Assembly (NCBI GenBank): GCA_964533215.1
Contig: CAZHLJ010000003.1
Coordinates: 1-64,000 of the forward strand
Origin: Bact-08 sp964533215
Lineage (GTDB): Bacteria; Bacteroidota; Bacteroidia; Bacteroidales; UBA932
Length of the DNA: 64,000 nt
Direction: 5' to 3'
Under the pieces are notes generated by a model that was not told the DNA's origin, searched no databases, and was given only the letters and a program-made list of their open reading frames with translations. How positions within the stretch are numbered: position 1 is the stretch's first letter; every line of letters begins with the position of its first letter. The position numbers and the translations under genes were made by a program. Below, piece by piece: positions 1 to 8,796 of the stretch.

Positions 1-13
1 TACCATCAAATTA

Positions 14-36
14 CCGCCTCCGAAAGGGGGCGGTTT
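14..36. terminator. Hairpin terminator of a gene upstream of the window
   Basis: An eight-pair stem, CCGCCTCC (14-21) with GGGGGCGG (26-33, one G-T pair), closes a GAAA tetraloop. It is followed by a short T run. This is a typical intrinsic terminator shape, and probably ends a gene lying to the left of the window. The following T run is weak, so it could also be a stable RNA-processing hairpin. Confidence 0.55.
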
Positions 37-129
37 AGTTCAACTTGGTTATAGGCGTCTCTTTGTTGCTTATGTAGTGTCACTTCGGTGGTCTTGGTTT
101 ACCTTTTGGTGTATAGTTGGTTCGTCTTT

Positions 130-249
130 TTATGGTTCAAAATCATCGGCAGGGTTATTGATATTCTTTAGCCCGGTCATACTAACATGGGCGTAAATTT
201 CGGTGGTTTTGCTGCTATTAACTGATGTATAAAGCAATGCATTGTAAAA
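130..249 (-). pseudogene. C-terminal remnant of a tyrosine recombinase (integrase)
   Basis: Read on the minus strand, 39 codons followed by TAA contain SSKTTEIYAHVS, then TGLKNINNPADDF. This is the hallmark C-terminus of Bacteroidota XerC/D-like tyrosine recombinases, whose usual form is SSKTTEIYTHVS followed by a basic stretch and a P-L/A-D-D/N motif. It includes the catalytic tyrosine (the Y of EIY). The frame is closed immediately upstream by a stop at 250-252, and the AT-rich sequence beyond shows no more of the catalytic domain. The catalytic R-H-R residues, and more than 250 residues of the family's usual length of about 300, are missing. It is therefore a dead 3-prime relic of an integrated element. 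It lies about 200 bp from the repeat array at 451-931. Confidence 0.75.
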
Positions 250-252
250 TTA

Positions 253-450
253 TGATTTTTATATACTTTACCCAAATATTTGTGAATAAATTTTTAAAAG
301 TTGAGTTCACTAAGTTTTAAATCTTAATGTTGACACTCAGTAAGATACTCAATTTACTTTTAATTTTATTAAGGATAAATGTGTAAATACAAATAAAACA
401 GATAGATATGCTTAAGAACTAGCATATTCATCGGGTTTGTCTCACGTTTG
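253..450. other. AT-rich spacer with no recognised gene
   Basis: This stretch is very AT-rich and has stops in all frames. I see no promoter match, no RNA gene and no further integrase coding sequence. It separates the integrase relic from the repeat array. Confidence 0.5.
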
Positions 451-931
451 GCCTTGCATCTCATAAATAATTGTGCTTTAGCCTGAAAAGGCATTGCAAA
501 GGAACGTCTAGGAACCTAGTCAAGCTGATTAAGAGATAAAAGTATGAGTTTGAAGGATACTTGCAAAACACAATCCACTAAGCCTTGCATCTCAATGAAA
601 AGAATATGCTGGAGAATCTGAGAACATTGCAAAGGAAGTTTTGGGTACCCACTTAGTAAGCGACTCGTAAAAAAACACTCTGGCGACACTGACTCCTAAT
701 CTACAGAAGCAAAAAGGTGTCGCATGTGTTTTTAGAGGAGCGAACTCTAGTGGGTAAAACTGGTTGCCATGTCCGAAGATCTACAGCAATTCAAATAAAG
801 AGATGCAAGGCTATGCACGCAGATATCCGAAAACCACACTTTTACTCGAATAAAGCACCTTGAATCCACGCATATAATCGTAGTTGCCATACCTTGAAGA
901 CTATAGCCAATCTAGAAAAGAGATGCAAGGC
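451..931. repeat. Four diverged ~115-130 bp repeats, two direct then two inverted
   Basis: The 12-mer GCCTTGCATCTC occurs at 451-462 and 582-593, and its reverse complement at 800-811 and 920-931. Each copy is followed, in its own orientation and about 40 bp in, by CATTGCAAAGGAA (492 and 625) or a diverged form containing ATGGCAAC. Further in, copies share weaker blocks such as a GTGGGTA-like and a GTGTCGC-like segment. Units are approximately 451-581, 582-696, 697-811 (inverted) and 812-931 (inverted). The two inner units form an imperfect palindrome of about 230 nt centred near 697. The last copy ends one base before the complement of the stop codon of the neighbouring hydrolase gene. The family is not recognised. 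Relics of an attC-like or REP/MITE-like element are possible, and the nearby integrase tail suggests a mobile origin. Confidence 0.7.
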
Positions 932-1786
932 CTAAACTGTCAACACCAGCCCGTCGTAAGCAGGTTCTATGCCGGCAGGAAGCTCTTTGAGAAGCTGACT
1001 GTAAGTACCAATCTGATGCGAGAGATGAGTAAGGTAGCTCCTTTTAGCCCCGACCTTTTGAGCAATATCAATAGCCTCCTGAAGACTGAAATGCGAGATG
1101 TGCCTCTCTTTACGAACGGTGTTTATGACCAGAACCTCAAGGTCTTTCAGCTTGCAGAACTGAGAATCATCAATCTGGCTACCGTCAGTGATATATGCGA
1201 TGTCGCCTATCCTGTAACCGAAAACCGGCAGCTTGTAGTGTATCACTCTTATAGGAGTGACCAGGACAGAGGCATCATCCGGAAGCTCACGCTCCTCTTT
1301 GTGCTTGGCAAATTGCCGCATTCGTCCGCCTTTGCGGGAACCCTCTTGAGGAAGTACAAAAAAGGGATTGTCGTCTATCTCGCGGACATCAAATTCAGGC
1401 GCTCCCGGGTACTTGTATTCAGAAAATGCATAGGAGTACTCCCTCTGAAGGGATTTGTAAACCCGGTTCTCGCAGTATATAGGCAAAGCCTTGCTTCCAA
1501 AGTAATTTATAGCCCTTACGTCGTCCAGCCCTCCGGTGTGGTCCTTGTGCTCGTGAGTGAGCAGAATCGCATCCAGATCGCAGATATCCTCTCTTAACAA
1601 CTGTTGGCGGAAATCGGGCCCTGCATCTATCAGGATAGACAATCCATTTTGCTCAACCAATACCGAAGAACGCAGCCTTTGATCCCGCGCATCGGTAGAA
1701 GAACAGACAGGACAACCACATCCGATCATCGGAACTCCCTGTGAAGTACCTGTTCCAAGAAATGTCAGCCTGGTCTTATAACTCAT
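932..1786 (-). CDS. MBL-fold metallo-hydrolase, PhnP-like phosphodiesterase
   Basis: This is a 284-residue metallo-beta-lactamase-fold hydrolase. The N-terminus reads LTFLGTGTSQGVP, followed by a C-x-C-x2-C cluster (GCGCPVC) and the zinc motif THEHKDHTGG near residue 80. Later metal ligands are plausible at ITDGSQ and THLSHQ. This layout matches the PhnP group, phosphoribosyl cyclic-phosphate phosphodiesterases, which are common as stand-alone genes in Bacteroidota. No phosphonate genes are nearby, so the substrate is uncertain. I chose the ATG at 1786 (MSYKTR), because homologues begin just before LTFLGTG and the upstream in-frame ATGs at 1792 and 1816 fall in or next to the promoter. The gene is divergent from the methyltransferase gene and its 3-prime end abuts the repeat array. 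Confidence 0.85.
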   Translation of the reverse strand: MSYKTRLTFLGTGTSQGVPMIGCGCPVCSSTDARDQRLRSSVLVEQNGLSILIDAGPDFRQQLLREDICDLDAILLTHEHKDHTGGLDDVRAINYFGSKALPIYCENRVYKSLQREYSYAFSEYKYPGAPEFDVREIDDNPFFVLPQEGSRKGGRMRQFAKHKEERELPDDASVLVTPIRVIHYKLPVFGYRIGDIAYITDGSQIDDSQFCKLKDLEVLVINTVRKERHISHFSLQEAIDIAQKVGAKRSYLTHLSHQIGTYSQLLKELPAGIEPAYDGLVLTV

Positions 1787-1796
1787 ATTCATATTA

Positions 1797-1823
1797 TAAA
1801 GGTAGGAATTTTTCATACCTTTG
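1797..1823. promoter_or_regulatory. Back-to-back -7 elements of divergent promoters
   Basis: TACCTTTG at 1816-1823 (plus) is a perfect Bacteroidota -7 element (TAnnTTTG) reading toward the methyltransferase gene. TAAAGGTA at 1797-1804 is TACCTTTA on the minus strand, one base from consensus, reading toward the hydrolase gene. The two half-sites make a symmetric palindrome around 11 nt. No clear -33 TTTG is visible for either. Predicted transcripts would have leaders of only a few bases. Confidence 0.55.
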
Positions 1824-1837
1824 CGAAAATTTTAGTT

Positions 1838-2536
1838 TTGAAAGGAGTCCTATATCTTATTCCTTCTCCATTGGGAGACAATGACCCTAAGGAGGTTATA
1901 CCATCAACAGTGCTGGATCTCATCTGCTCGCTCACACATTTCGTAGTGGAGGAGACACGTACAGCCAGGAGATATCTTTCTAAAGCCGGTCTGAAGGGGA
2001 AGATTGATACTCTGGAATTCCATGAGCTGAATGAACATACAAAACCTGCTGAAGTTGAGGAGTATGTAAAGATTCTTCTTGATGGGAAAAGTGTAGGACT
2101 TATAAGTGAGGCAGGACTTCCTGCCGTTGCTGACCCCGGTTCTTTGCTTGTCGAACTGGCCCATAAGAACGACATAGAGGTTAGGCCTATGGTCGGCCCC
2201 TCATCGTTGATGATGGCTCTCATGTCGTCGGGAATGAACGGACAGAGTTTTGCCTTTACCGGATATCTCCCAATAAAACCCGAAGAGAGAAAGGCGAGGA
2301 TCAGACAACTGGAGAAGATATCCCTTACTCAACACCAGACACAGATAGTAATAGAGACACCCTATAGAAACAACTCTCTACTTGCCGATTTTCTGCAGGT
2401 CTGCTCACCAAAAACCAGACTATGCGTGGCTGCAGACATCTCTCTGCCGGATGCATTTATCAAGACAAAGACTATTGAGCAGTGGAAGAGAGAAAAGACA
2501 GACCTTAATAAAAAACCTTGTGTATTTATAATATGA
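1838..2536 (+). CDS. SAM-dependent methyltransferase, RsmI-like tetrapyrrole-methylase family
   Basis: This 232-residue protein belongs to the tetrapyrrole (corrin/porphyrin) methylase superfamily. It is close to RsmI, which 2-O-methylates C1402 of 16S rRNA. Visible features are the N-terminal LYLIPSPLGD strand, VEETRTARRYL, the glycine-rich SAM loop ISEAGLPAVADPGS, and GPSSLMMALMSSGMNGQSFAFTGYLP. Bacteroidota commonly carry this short paralogue beside the full RsmI, so rRNA methylation is likely but the exact target is not shown. It starts at a TTG codon, because the conserved N-terminus begins right there and no ATG or GTG is available. The start lies only about 14 nt after the -7 element. 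Its stop overlaps the folB start as ATGA. Confidence 0.82.
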   Translation: MKGVLYLIPSPLGDNDPKEVIPSTVLDLICSLTHFVVEETRTARRYLSKAGLKGKIDTLEFHELNEHTKPAEVEEYVKILLDGKSVGLISEAGLPAVADPGSLLVELAHKNDIEVRPMVGPSSLMMALMSSGMNGQSFAFTGYLPIKPEERKARIRQLEKISLTQHQTQIVIETPYRNNSLLADFLQVCSPKTRLCVAADISLPDAFIKTKTIEQWKREKTDLNKKPCVFII

Positions 2537-2904
2537 GTAACAATCAAACTGGAAGAAATCTTCTGGAACTTGTGAATATGGAGTTCTTTGCCCATCATGG
2601 TCATTTTGAAGAAGAACAGATTATCGGTAACAAATTTCTAGTGAGTTTCTCTGTGGAGACAGATTTGAAAACTCCATCAGAGACAGATAATCTTGAAGAT
2701 GCCCTGAACTATCAGGAACTTTACAATCTTATAAGTGAAGAGATGGCCACTCCATCCAAATTGTTGGAAAATGTTGCGGGACGTATACTAGCCAGAGTAA
2801 AGAAGAGTTACCCCATGGTTAAATGGGCTCAGGTGTCGATATCCAAGCTGAATCCCCCGGTTGGAGGAAAAGTCGAGGCATCAAGAGTGGTGATGTCATT
2901 TTAA
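2533..2904 (+). CDS. folB: Dihydroneopterin aldolase
   Basis: This 123-residue protein matches FolB, which cleaves 7,8-dihydroneopterin to 6-hydroxymethyl-dihydropterin and glycolaldehyde in folate synthesis. It shows the signature LVNMEFFAHHGHFEEEQIIGN near the N-terminus, the Y of ALNYQELY, and the C-terminal KLNPPVGGKVEASRV. Length equals the family norm of about 120. The start is the ATG at 2533, which overlaps the stop of the preceding methyltransferase gene (ATGA), implying translational coupling. No other folate gene is seen in the window. Confidence 0.92.
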   Translation: MSNNQTGRNLLELVNMEFFAHHGHFEEEQIIGNKFLVSFSVETDLKTPSETDNLEDALNYQELYNLISEEMATPSKLLENVAGRILARVKKSYPMVKWAQVSISKLNPPVGGKVEASRVVMSF

Positions 2905-2920
2905 CGTGATCGCTTGCTAA

Positions 2921-4207
2921 ATGGAAGATAATAGAAATAAACGTGTCGCTTTTCTTACGCTGGGATGTAAACTGAACTACTCCGAGACCTCTTCACTTGC
3001 AAGAGAGTTCGTCGGCAACGGATACATGAAGGTTCCCAGCAGCAAGGAGGCTGACATCTATGTTATAAATACCTGTTCGGTTACAGAGCATGCCGACAAG
3101 AAGTGTAGGTCTGCTATCAGGAAACTCCACAAACAGAATCCTGATGCCATAATTGCTGTGACAGGCTGCTATGCCCAGCTAAAACCTCAGGAAATTCTGG
3201 ATATTGAGGGTGTAGATCTGGTGCTTGGTGCCGACCAGAAGGAGAATCTTTTTATGAAGGTGTCACAGGTTGCCGGTAGCTTGAAACCGGGAATTCACAG
3301 GGAGGGTAGGGCCTTCTCATGTGCCATATCTGAGGTTGAGACAATTTTTCCGGCTTACTCTTCTGACGACAGGACCCGCTCTTTCCTTAAGGTTCAGGAT
3401 GGATGCGACTACCACTGCTCATATTGCACAATACCTCTTGCCAGGGGGAAAAGCAGGAATCAGAAGATCTCCTTTATTGTTGATGAAGCTCGTGAAATTG
3501 CAGGAAAAGGAATTAAAGAGGTGGTGCTTACCGGCGTCAATATTGGAGATTTCGGTAAAAGCACAGGTGAAGAGTTTGCCGATCTGCTTAAGGAGTTGGA
3601 CAAAGTCGAAGGGATAGAGAGATACAGGATTTCTTCTATTGAGCCAAACCTCCTCACGGATGAGATAATTGAGTGGATGGCGCATAGCAGGAGTTTTCTT
3701 CCACATCTGCACATACCGCTTCAATCGGGGTCAAACGCTGTCCTTGCCCGTATGAAACGTCGTTATAACCGAGAACTTTTTGCTCAAAAGATAGAGAGCA
3801 TCAGGAAATTCATGCCTTATGCATTCATTGGTATTGATGTCATCGTCGGTTTTCCCGGTGAGACTGAGGAGGAGTTTCTGGACACCTATCATTTTCTTGA
3901 GAGCGTGCAACCTGCATTCCTCCATATCTTCCCATATTCCAGACGTGCAAACACTCCTGCAGCAGAGATAGCAGATCAGGTCAGGGATTCTGACAAAACA
4001 GAGCGTGTGGCGAGGCTTACAGAGCTTTCCGACAGATTGCACAGTGCCTTTGTAGATGCCAACCATGGCAAAACAGAAAAGGTACTATTCGAAAGCACGC
4101 AAAAAGGGGGCAAGATGTTCGGATATACCCGCAACTATATCAGAGTTGAACAACCATACCAGAGAGAACTTATAGGTAAGATAGTTGACGTACAATTGGG
4201 TAGTTAA
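2921..4207 (+). CDS. mtaB: tRNA t6A37 methylthiotransferase MtaB
   Basis: This 428-residue radical SAM methylthiotransferase converts t6A37 of tRNA to ms2t6A37. The N-terminal UPF0004 domain carries cluster cysteines at TLGCKLNYSE, INTCSV and VTGCYAQ. The radical SAM core has CDYHCSYCTIPLARG (C-x3-C-x2-C) near residue 165. A TRAM-like tail follows (RNYIRVEQ and onward). The CKLN variant of the first motif, rather than CQMN, and the absence of RimO features favour MtaB over MiaB. It lies 16 nt after folB in the same direction and converges on the TamB-like gene 23 nt away. The tsaD gene, whose product makes the substrate modification, is nearby at 8797. Confidence 0.93.
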   Translation: MEDNRNKRVAFLTLGCKLNYSETSSLAREFVGNGYMKVPSSKEADIYVINTCSVTEHADKKCRSAIRKLHKQNPDAIIAVTGCYAQLKPQEILDIEGVDLVLGADQKENLFMKVSQVAGSLKPGIHREGRAFSCAISEVETIFPAYSSDDRTRSFLKVQDGCDYHCSYCTIPLARGKSRNQKISFIVDEAREIAGKGIKEVVLTGVNIGDFGKSTGEEFADLLKELDKVEGIERYRISSIEPNLLTDEIIEWMAHSRSFLPHLHIPLQSGSNAVLARMKRRYNRELFAQKIESIRKFMPYAFIGIDVIVGFPGETEEEFLDTYHFLESVQPAFLHIFPYSRRANTPAAEIADQVRDSDKTERVARLTELSDRLHSAFVDANHGKTEKVLFESTQKGGKMFGYTRNYIRVEQPYQRELIGKIVDVQLGS

Positions 4208-4230
4208 ACCAAATTATAAGATATTTACAA

Positions 4231-7200
4231 TTAGCGGGTTGTAGTTTGATTTGGCGGAACGTTTTTTGCCCTTCTCTTCTTACTCATGAAGATACTGTTG
4301 AAAAGTTCTCGGAAAGAGTAAAACTCCTCCTGATATACAAGACCCACCCCGTTTCTCTGACTGTTGTCCAGATAATTTGAGAACTGGTCGGCAGAATGAG
4401 AGAAGGCTTTGGCACGGAATCTTCCCTTTTCATCAAGCTTAATCTCTACATCCAGATCTCCCACAACATTCTCAGATTTGTTGGTGAATTTAGAACTGCC
4501 TATATTACCGTTAACAATTACCCTGTTGTTGAATAGCTGTGCAGATACTGCCGCATCGAAAATATCCCGGCCATTCTGACCCGGTTGATAATTGAAGCTC
4601 AGATCCAACGGGATGTCAAGCTGGTTGAATATATTGTTGATCTGATTGGAAAGGACCTCTGTTGCGTTTGAGTAAAGTATGGTGGAGTTGTTTACAATGC
4701 TCGATTGTATATCCGGAATAAAGCTGCCGGAAACAAGAATGGACATAACCTGCCTCACTACCTTGTCATCGGAACTGAGGGCAGCATCAACCCTTGCTTT
4801 CGTTAGAGGGTCAATGTCAGGAATGTCTATCCCGAAGTTAAGAGTAGGATTCATTAGAGAGCCAGTCATTTTTATCAGACAATCAACATTACGTCTGCTT
4901 CCCACAGAGCTTGTGTCTGAAATAAGAGCATTTATTGAGGCCTTTGTCCGGTAGTTGGCCGTAAGATTTATGTTGGTCTTGGCAATATCTCCGTTGAAAA
5001 CTATGTTGCCACCTTGCTGTATGGTAAAATCTCGGTTGAATAGACCCTGAAGTACAAATTTGTAATATCCCCGGTCAATCTGATAGTCACCCTGAATACT
5101 GAATATATCTTTGGAAGGATTTATGTTCATTGTGACAAGACCACCACCGTAACCAGTAATGATATCACCTACAGATTTGTCAACCTCGATAAGCATAGCT
5201 GCATCCGGAGTAATGTTGATCTTCAGTTTTACATCAAGTTCGCTGCTCTTTTTCTCTTTTTTAACCTTTTCAGGACCTCGTATTCCATCTTCTGTAAAGT
5301 CAGAATTGTTTACAGGAGGCTCCTTAAAGCTTAACAAGTCTGAGCTGGAGGCTTCTGATGTGGATGGAAGAGGAATATGTATCTCAGTATTTTTATTTGA
5401 AGTGGCAGATATGTCCATGGATATCTTCTGTAAAGGACCATTTATGTTAAGAGTCCCGGTTCCAAAAGCACCTCCGTAAAATGATGCGTTGTCACCATCT
5501 TTTGTATTCAGACACTCCAGATTGGAGAAGTTGACAACAGTGTTGAACTTCATGTTCCAGAAATGATCGTACAGGAATCCCCCGTTTACATGTCCGGAAT
5601 TGCCAAATCTGTCTTTTATGATAGCATTGTTCACCCGCAACCCCTTTTCCGATACTACGGCCGGCCCGTTTAATGTATATTGGACCTTTGTAAAGTTGAT
5701 CATAAAGGTCAGATCATTCAGTACAGCGTTATTGCTTGTAAGCGCAAGCCTTTTAAGTGGACCTGTAAGATGGAGGTCGCCTGTCATACCGCCACCGGTA
5801 TTGGAAATGATATCCTTGAGGAATGGCTCAAAGTAAGCAGCGTTTATTTTATCAAATTTGCCATTGAAATCAACAAGGTTCCCCTTTGGACGGTAAGTGC
5901 CGGATATGTCCATTGTGGTCTTGCCATTAAGATTATTCCTTACAGTAACGTCAAATAGTCTGGAGTCGTTATTCCATTCACTTGACAGGTAAAAATCACC
6001 GACATCTTCTCCCGAAGCAACGACCTCTCTTCCCATTAAGTTCATTTGTATCCCAGGATTTTTGTAAACGTCGGTTATAGTGGCAATACCGGAAAAATGG
6101 CCCTTGAAGTTGAAAGGATATTTTTTTATAATAAGGTTCAATGGAGATATGTCAAGATTCTTGATGCTCACTTTCAATGAGTCTCTCCTGTCAGAAGAGA
6201 CTATTCCGTCTACAAAGAGTTCCTGGTCTTTGCTCAGCATTTTGAAATTATTGATATGGAACGTGCTGTCCTGAATCTGTATGTCTGATTTGGTGCAACT
6301 CCAGTTCTGATTGTTGACGACCAACTCGGAAGGGTTGATTACAACTCCAAAACGAGGAGATTTATTGTCTTCAGTCCTGGATATTAAGATGTCAGATGAA
6401 AAACGCATAGAGTTTCTCATAGTGCCATTGTTGACATAAGACGCCAGTATTGATACATTGTCATTTTTAACGTTCACGTTTATCCTGCTACTGTCGAAAC
6501 CTAAACCACCAACAAATATCCTTTTTGAATTGATGCTGGAGAACAGGTTGTTTTCCGAAGATTGGACTTTGAAAATCAGATTGTCTGAATAGTTTTGGTT
6601 AAAACCGATTCTGTTTGCCTTCAGTTCAAGGTCTAAATGGTCATTCTCATCAATCTCTATTTTTAAAAGGCTCTTGTTCGAAATGAAAAATCCCGGAAGA
6701 AGGAGTTCGGATATTGCTCGTGTATCGTAGAAATTGAGGTTGAATCTGTAGTTCTTAGGTTTTTCCGCACCCACCTTTGCGACTCCACTTTTTAAGAGGG
6801 ATGGGGCATGTTTGAGGGCTGTAGTACTTAATATTTTGTCTATAAAATTGGTAATGAAGTCGTTACCTTTGTAGGAGGCGTCGGCAAATGAAGATTTCAA
6901 AGTGATGTTAAAGTCGTTCTGAGTGGAGGCAGATTTAATGGATATGTCCCCAATTGGATAGTCTCCTTTGCTGTTTCTGAAATCCAGGTTCTTTACATTA
7001 ATATCGCCTACAATGTCCCCCTTCTTGCTTTTCGTGAAATTAGCAAGAGTCTTGAAGCTTACAGAAGAGATGCTGTCTCGTTTGTCCAGCTTCAGGGCTG
7101 CCAACCCGGCATATGCAACGTCAGCATAAAAATCGTAATAGGAATCTTTTTTGGAGGAGTGGGAGAAAATGCCCTGAAATATAAAGTTAAGGTTAGGGTC

Positions 7201-8733
7201 GTGACATATTATCTTTCCGTTGAAAACGTTATTGACATAACTTCCGACTGAGTATATATTGCTGAAAGAGTAACCTTTAAAATCAAGTTTGTTGACAGAG
7301 ATACTGTCTATGTAAAAGTTGCTGCCACCGGCAGACTCCTCACGGAGCAAAGCCGACATAGTGCTGCTGAAAGAGATTTTTCCAATAGACTGGTTAGTTA
7401 GCAGCATTCCTATATTAAAGTTATCTGTGCTCAGCTTTCCCTGAAGGTCCATTCCCCTCTCTTTCTTATTCTGTCTAAGAAGCACATCCATGTATACATT
7501 GCCGATATTAGAAGTCAGGTTCCCGTTAGCAACGAAATCATTAAGCAATCCGGCAAGCCTTCCCTTGAAATTGTATTTTACCAAAGGAGACAGTTCTGAT
7601 AGCACTTTCAACGGACGGCTGCTGTTCAGAGAAGAGATTATTCTGGCTAAGTCGGGAGTTGTCGTAGAACAGTCGTTGATATCCACAAAAGCCATAGTCT
7701 CTTCTGTTTTGGGCAGTCCTGCAATTCTTGCATTTATATCTAATGTGCTAATTCCAGATTCCGAGGTGACCTTGAGGCTTTCCGATTTAAGGCTGTTTAC
7801 AGTTCCTGAAACCAGACCTGTCGCATAAAAAGATAGTCTGTTGCCGGCAAGCGATGGCGCGATTTTCCAAAGAGTCTCAAAATTAATGAATGAGTTGTCT
7901 AGGTCGATCTCCATGACAACCTTATGAATGAAGTCCTGAAAATCAAGCTTGTCTTTATAAAGCATGCTGAAGTGTCTTGCCCGGAGCTCGGAATACCCGT
8001 CATATATATAAAGATCATTCAGACGAATCTCATTTTCCTTAACCTTCAATCCAGCATTCAGGTTCTTGATCTCAAAACCACTCTTCTCTATAAATTTAAG
8101 GCTGCTGATATCCGCATGTAAAATTTCGTTTTTGAATTCTATGCGCTTTAGGTCTATCTCTATACCTTTTAAGTCCAGATCTTTAAAATTTACGGCATCG
8201 GCACTCTTGTCTGCCTGGTCTGATTTTAGATTTTTATATGTAAAGCGGAAGTTGTTCAATTTCAGCTCTTTTGTCAACAGATCAACCGGCATGGCACTTG
8301 TATCTGATGGTTCTCTGCTTTTCAAGTATTGCAGAATCTGTTTAAGGTTGGATGAACCATCCTTTTCTATACGTAAATTGAAGACTCCGTCGGAAAGAGA
8401 GACTTTGTTAAAATGAAATTTCCTGGATAGGAGGTCTTTGGCTGAGAAGCTTACAGATATCTTGTTGCAGTTCAACAGTGTATCCTTCTTGTTGGAAAGG
8501 ATGTGTACATCATATAGTATAAGCTTGTTGAAGAACTGATAGTACACCTTGCCTATAGATACCTCAGTGTTCAGTTTTCTGGAAAGGATATTTGTTGCTT
8601 TCTTTGCAACCAAAGTCTGAAGCGAGGGATACTGCAAAGCAATATACGCTCCAACTGGAATCAATGCCCCAATGAAGACTAAAGCAATTATTATTTTTTT
8701 AAATATTCTAATTGGCAAAAAATTAATTGACAA
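4231..8733 (-). CDS. TamB-like translocation/assembly module protein (DUF490)
   Basis: This is a 1500-residue, AsmA/TamB-type bridge protein. A single N-terminal membrane helix (about residues 10-31, IFKKIIIALVFIGALIPVGA) is followed by a very long beta-rich region with repeated short strands. The C-terminal TamB domain (about residues 1150-1480) includes GGGLVTMNINPSKDIFSIQGDYQIDRGYYKF. The family spans the periplasm and is thought to move lipids or help assemble outer-membrane proteins. No TamA partner is in the window. The open frame begins with a TTG (8731-8733). A minus-strand -7-like TAAATTTG at 8738-8731 overlaps that TTG, so translation may begin slightly downstream, for example at the TTG at 8718. 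Confidence 0.88.
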   Translation of the reverse strand: MSINFLPIRIFKKIIIALVFIGALIPVGAYIALQYPSLQTLVAKKATNILSRKLNTEVSIGKVYYQFFNKLILYDVHILSNKKDTLLNCNKISVSFSAKDLLSRKFHFNKVSLSDGVFNLRIEKDGSSNLKQILQYLKSREPSDTSAMPVDLLTKELKLNNFRFTYKNLKSDQADKSADAVNFKDLDLKGIEIDLKRIEFKNEILHADISSLKFIEKSGFEIKNLNAGLKVKENEIRLNDLYIYDGYSELRARHFSMLYKDKLDFQDFIHKVVMEIDLDNSFINFETLWKIAPSLAGNRLSFYATGLVSGTVNSLKSESLKVTSESGISTLDINARIAGLPKTEETMAFVDINDCSTTTPDLARIISSLNSSRPLKVLSELSPLVKYNFKGRLAGLLNDFVANGNLTSNIGNVYMDVLLRQNKKERGMDLQGKLSTDNFNIGMLLTNQSIGKISFSSTMSALLREESAGGSNFYIDSISVNKLDFKGYSFSNIYSVGSYVNNVFNGKIICHDPNLNFIFQGIFSHSSKKDSYYDFYADVAYAGLAALKLDKRDSISSVSFKTLANFTKSKKGDIVGDINVKNLDFRNSKGDYPIGDISIKSASTQNDFNITLKSSFADASYKGNDFITNFIDKILSTTALKHAPSLLKSGVAKVGAEKPKNYRFNLNFYDTRAISELLLPGFFISNKSLLKIEIDENDHLDLELKANRIGFNQNYSDNLIFKVQSSENNLFSSINSKRIFVGGLGFDSSRINVNVKNDNVSILASYVNNGTMRNSMRFSSDILISRTEDNKSPRFGVVINPSELVVNNQNWSCTKSDIQIQDSTFHINNFKMLSKDQELFVDGIVSSDRRDSLKVSIKNLDISPLNLIIKKYPFNFKGHFSGIATITDVYKNPGIQMNLMGREVVASGEDVGDFYLSSEWNNDSRLFDVTVRNNLNGKTTMDISGTYRPKGNLVDFNGKFDKINAAYFEPFLKDIISNTGGGMTGDLHLTGPLKRLALTSNNAVLNDLTFMINFTKVQYTLNGPAVVSEKGLRVNNAIIKDRFGNSGHVNGGFLYDHFWNMKFNTVVNFSNLECLNTKDGDNASFYGGAFGTGTLNINGPLQKISMDISATSNKNTEIHIPLPSTSEASSSDLLSFKEPPVNNSDFTEDGIRGPEKVKKEKKSSELDVKLKINITPDAAMLIEVDKSVGDIITGYGGGLVTMNINPSKDIFSIQGDYQIDRGYYKFVLQGLFNRDFTIQQGGNIVFNGDIAKTNINLTANYRTKASINALISDTSSVGSRRNVDCLIKMTGSLMNPTLNFGIDIPDIDPLTKARVDAALSSDDKVVRQVMSILVSGSFIPDIQSSIVNNSTILYSNATEVLSNQINNIFNQLDIPLDLSFNYQPGQNGRDIFDAAVSAQLFNNRVIVNGNIGSSKFTNKSENVVGDLDVEIKLDEKGRFRAKAFSHSADQFSNYLDNSQRNGVGLVYQEEFYSFRELFNSIFMSKKRRAKNVPPNQTTTR

Positions 8734-8796
8734 ATTTAATCAAATATGTGAAGCTATTTGTTAAAAAAGAGCCATTTTTGCGCGAGATATATAAAT

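Noticed and set aside
451..931. Possible CRISPR array
   Set aside because: Only four long, diverged repeats, two of them inverted, with no uniform spacers and no cas genes.
884..1597. Long plus-strand open frame of 237 codons opposite the hydrolase gene
   Set aside because: It is antisense to a gene with clear MBL motifs and shows no domain of its own; it is a shadow frame.
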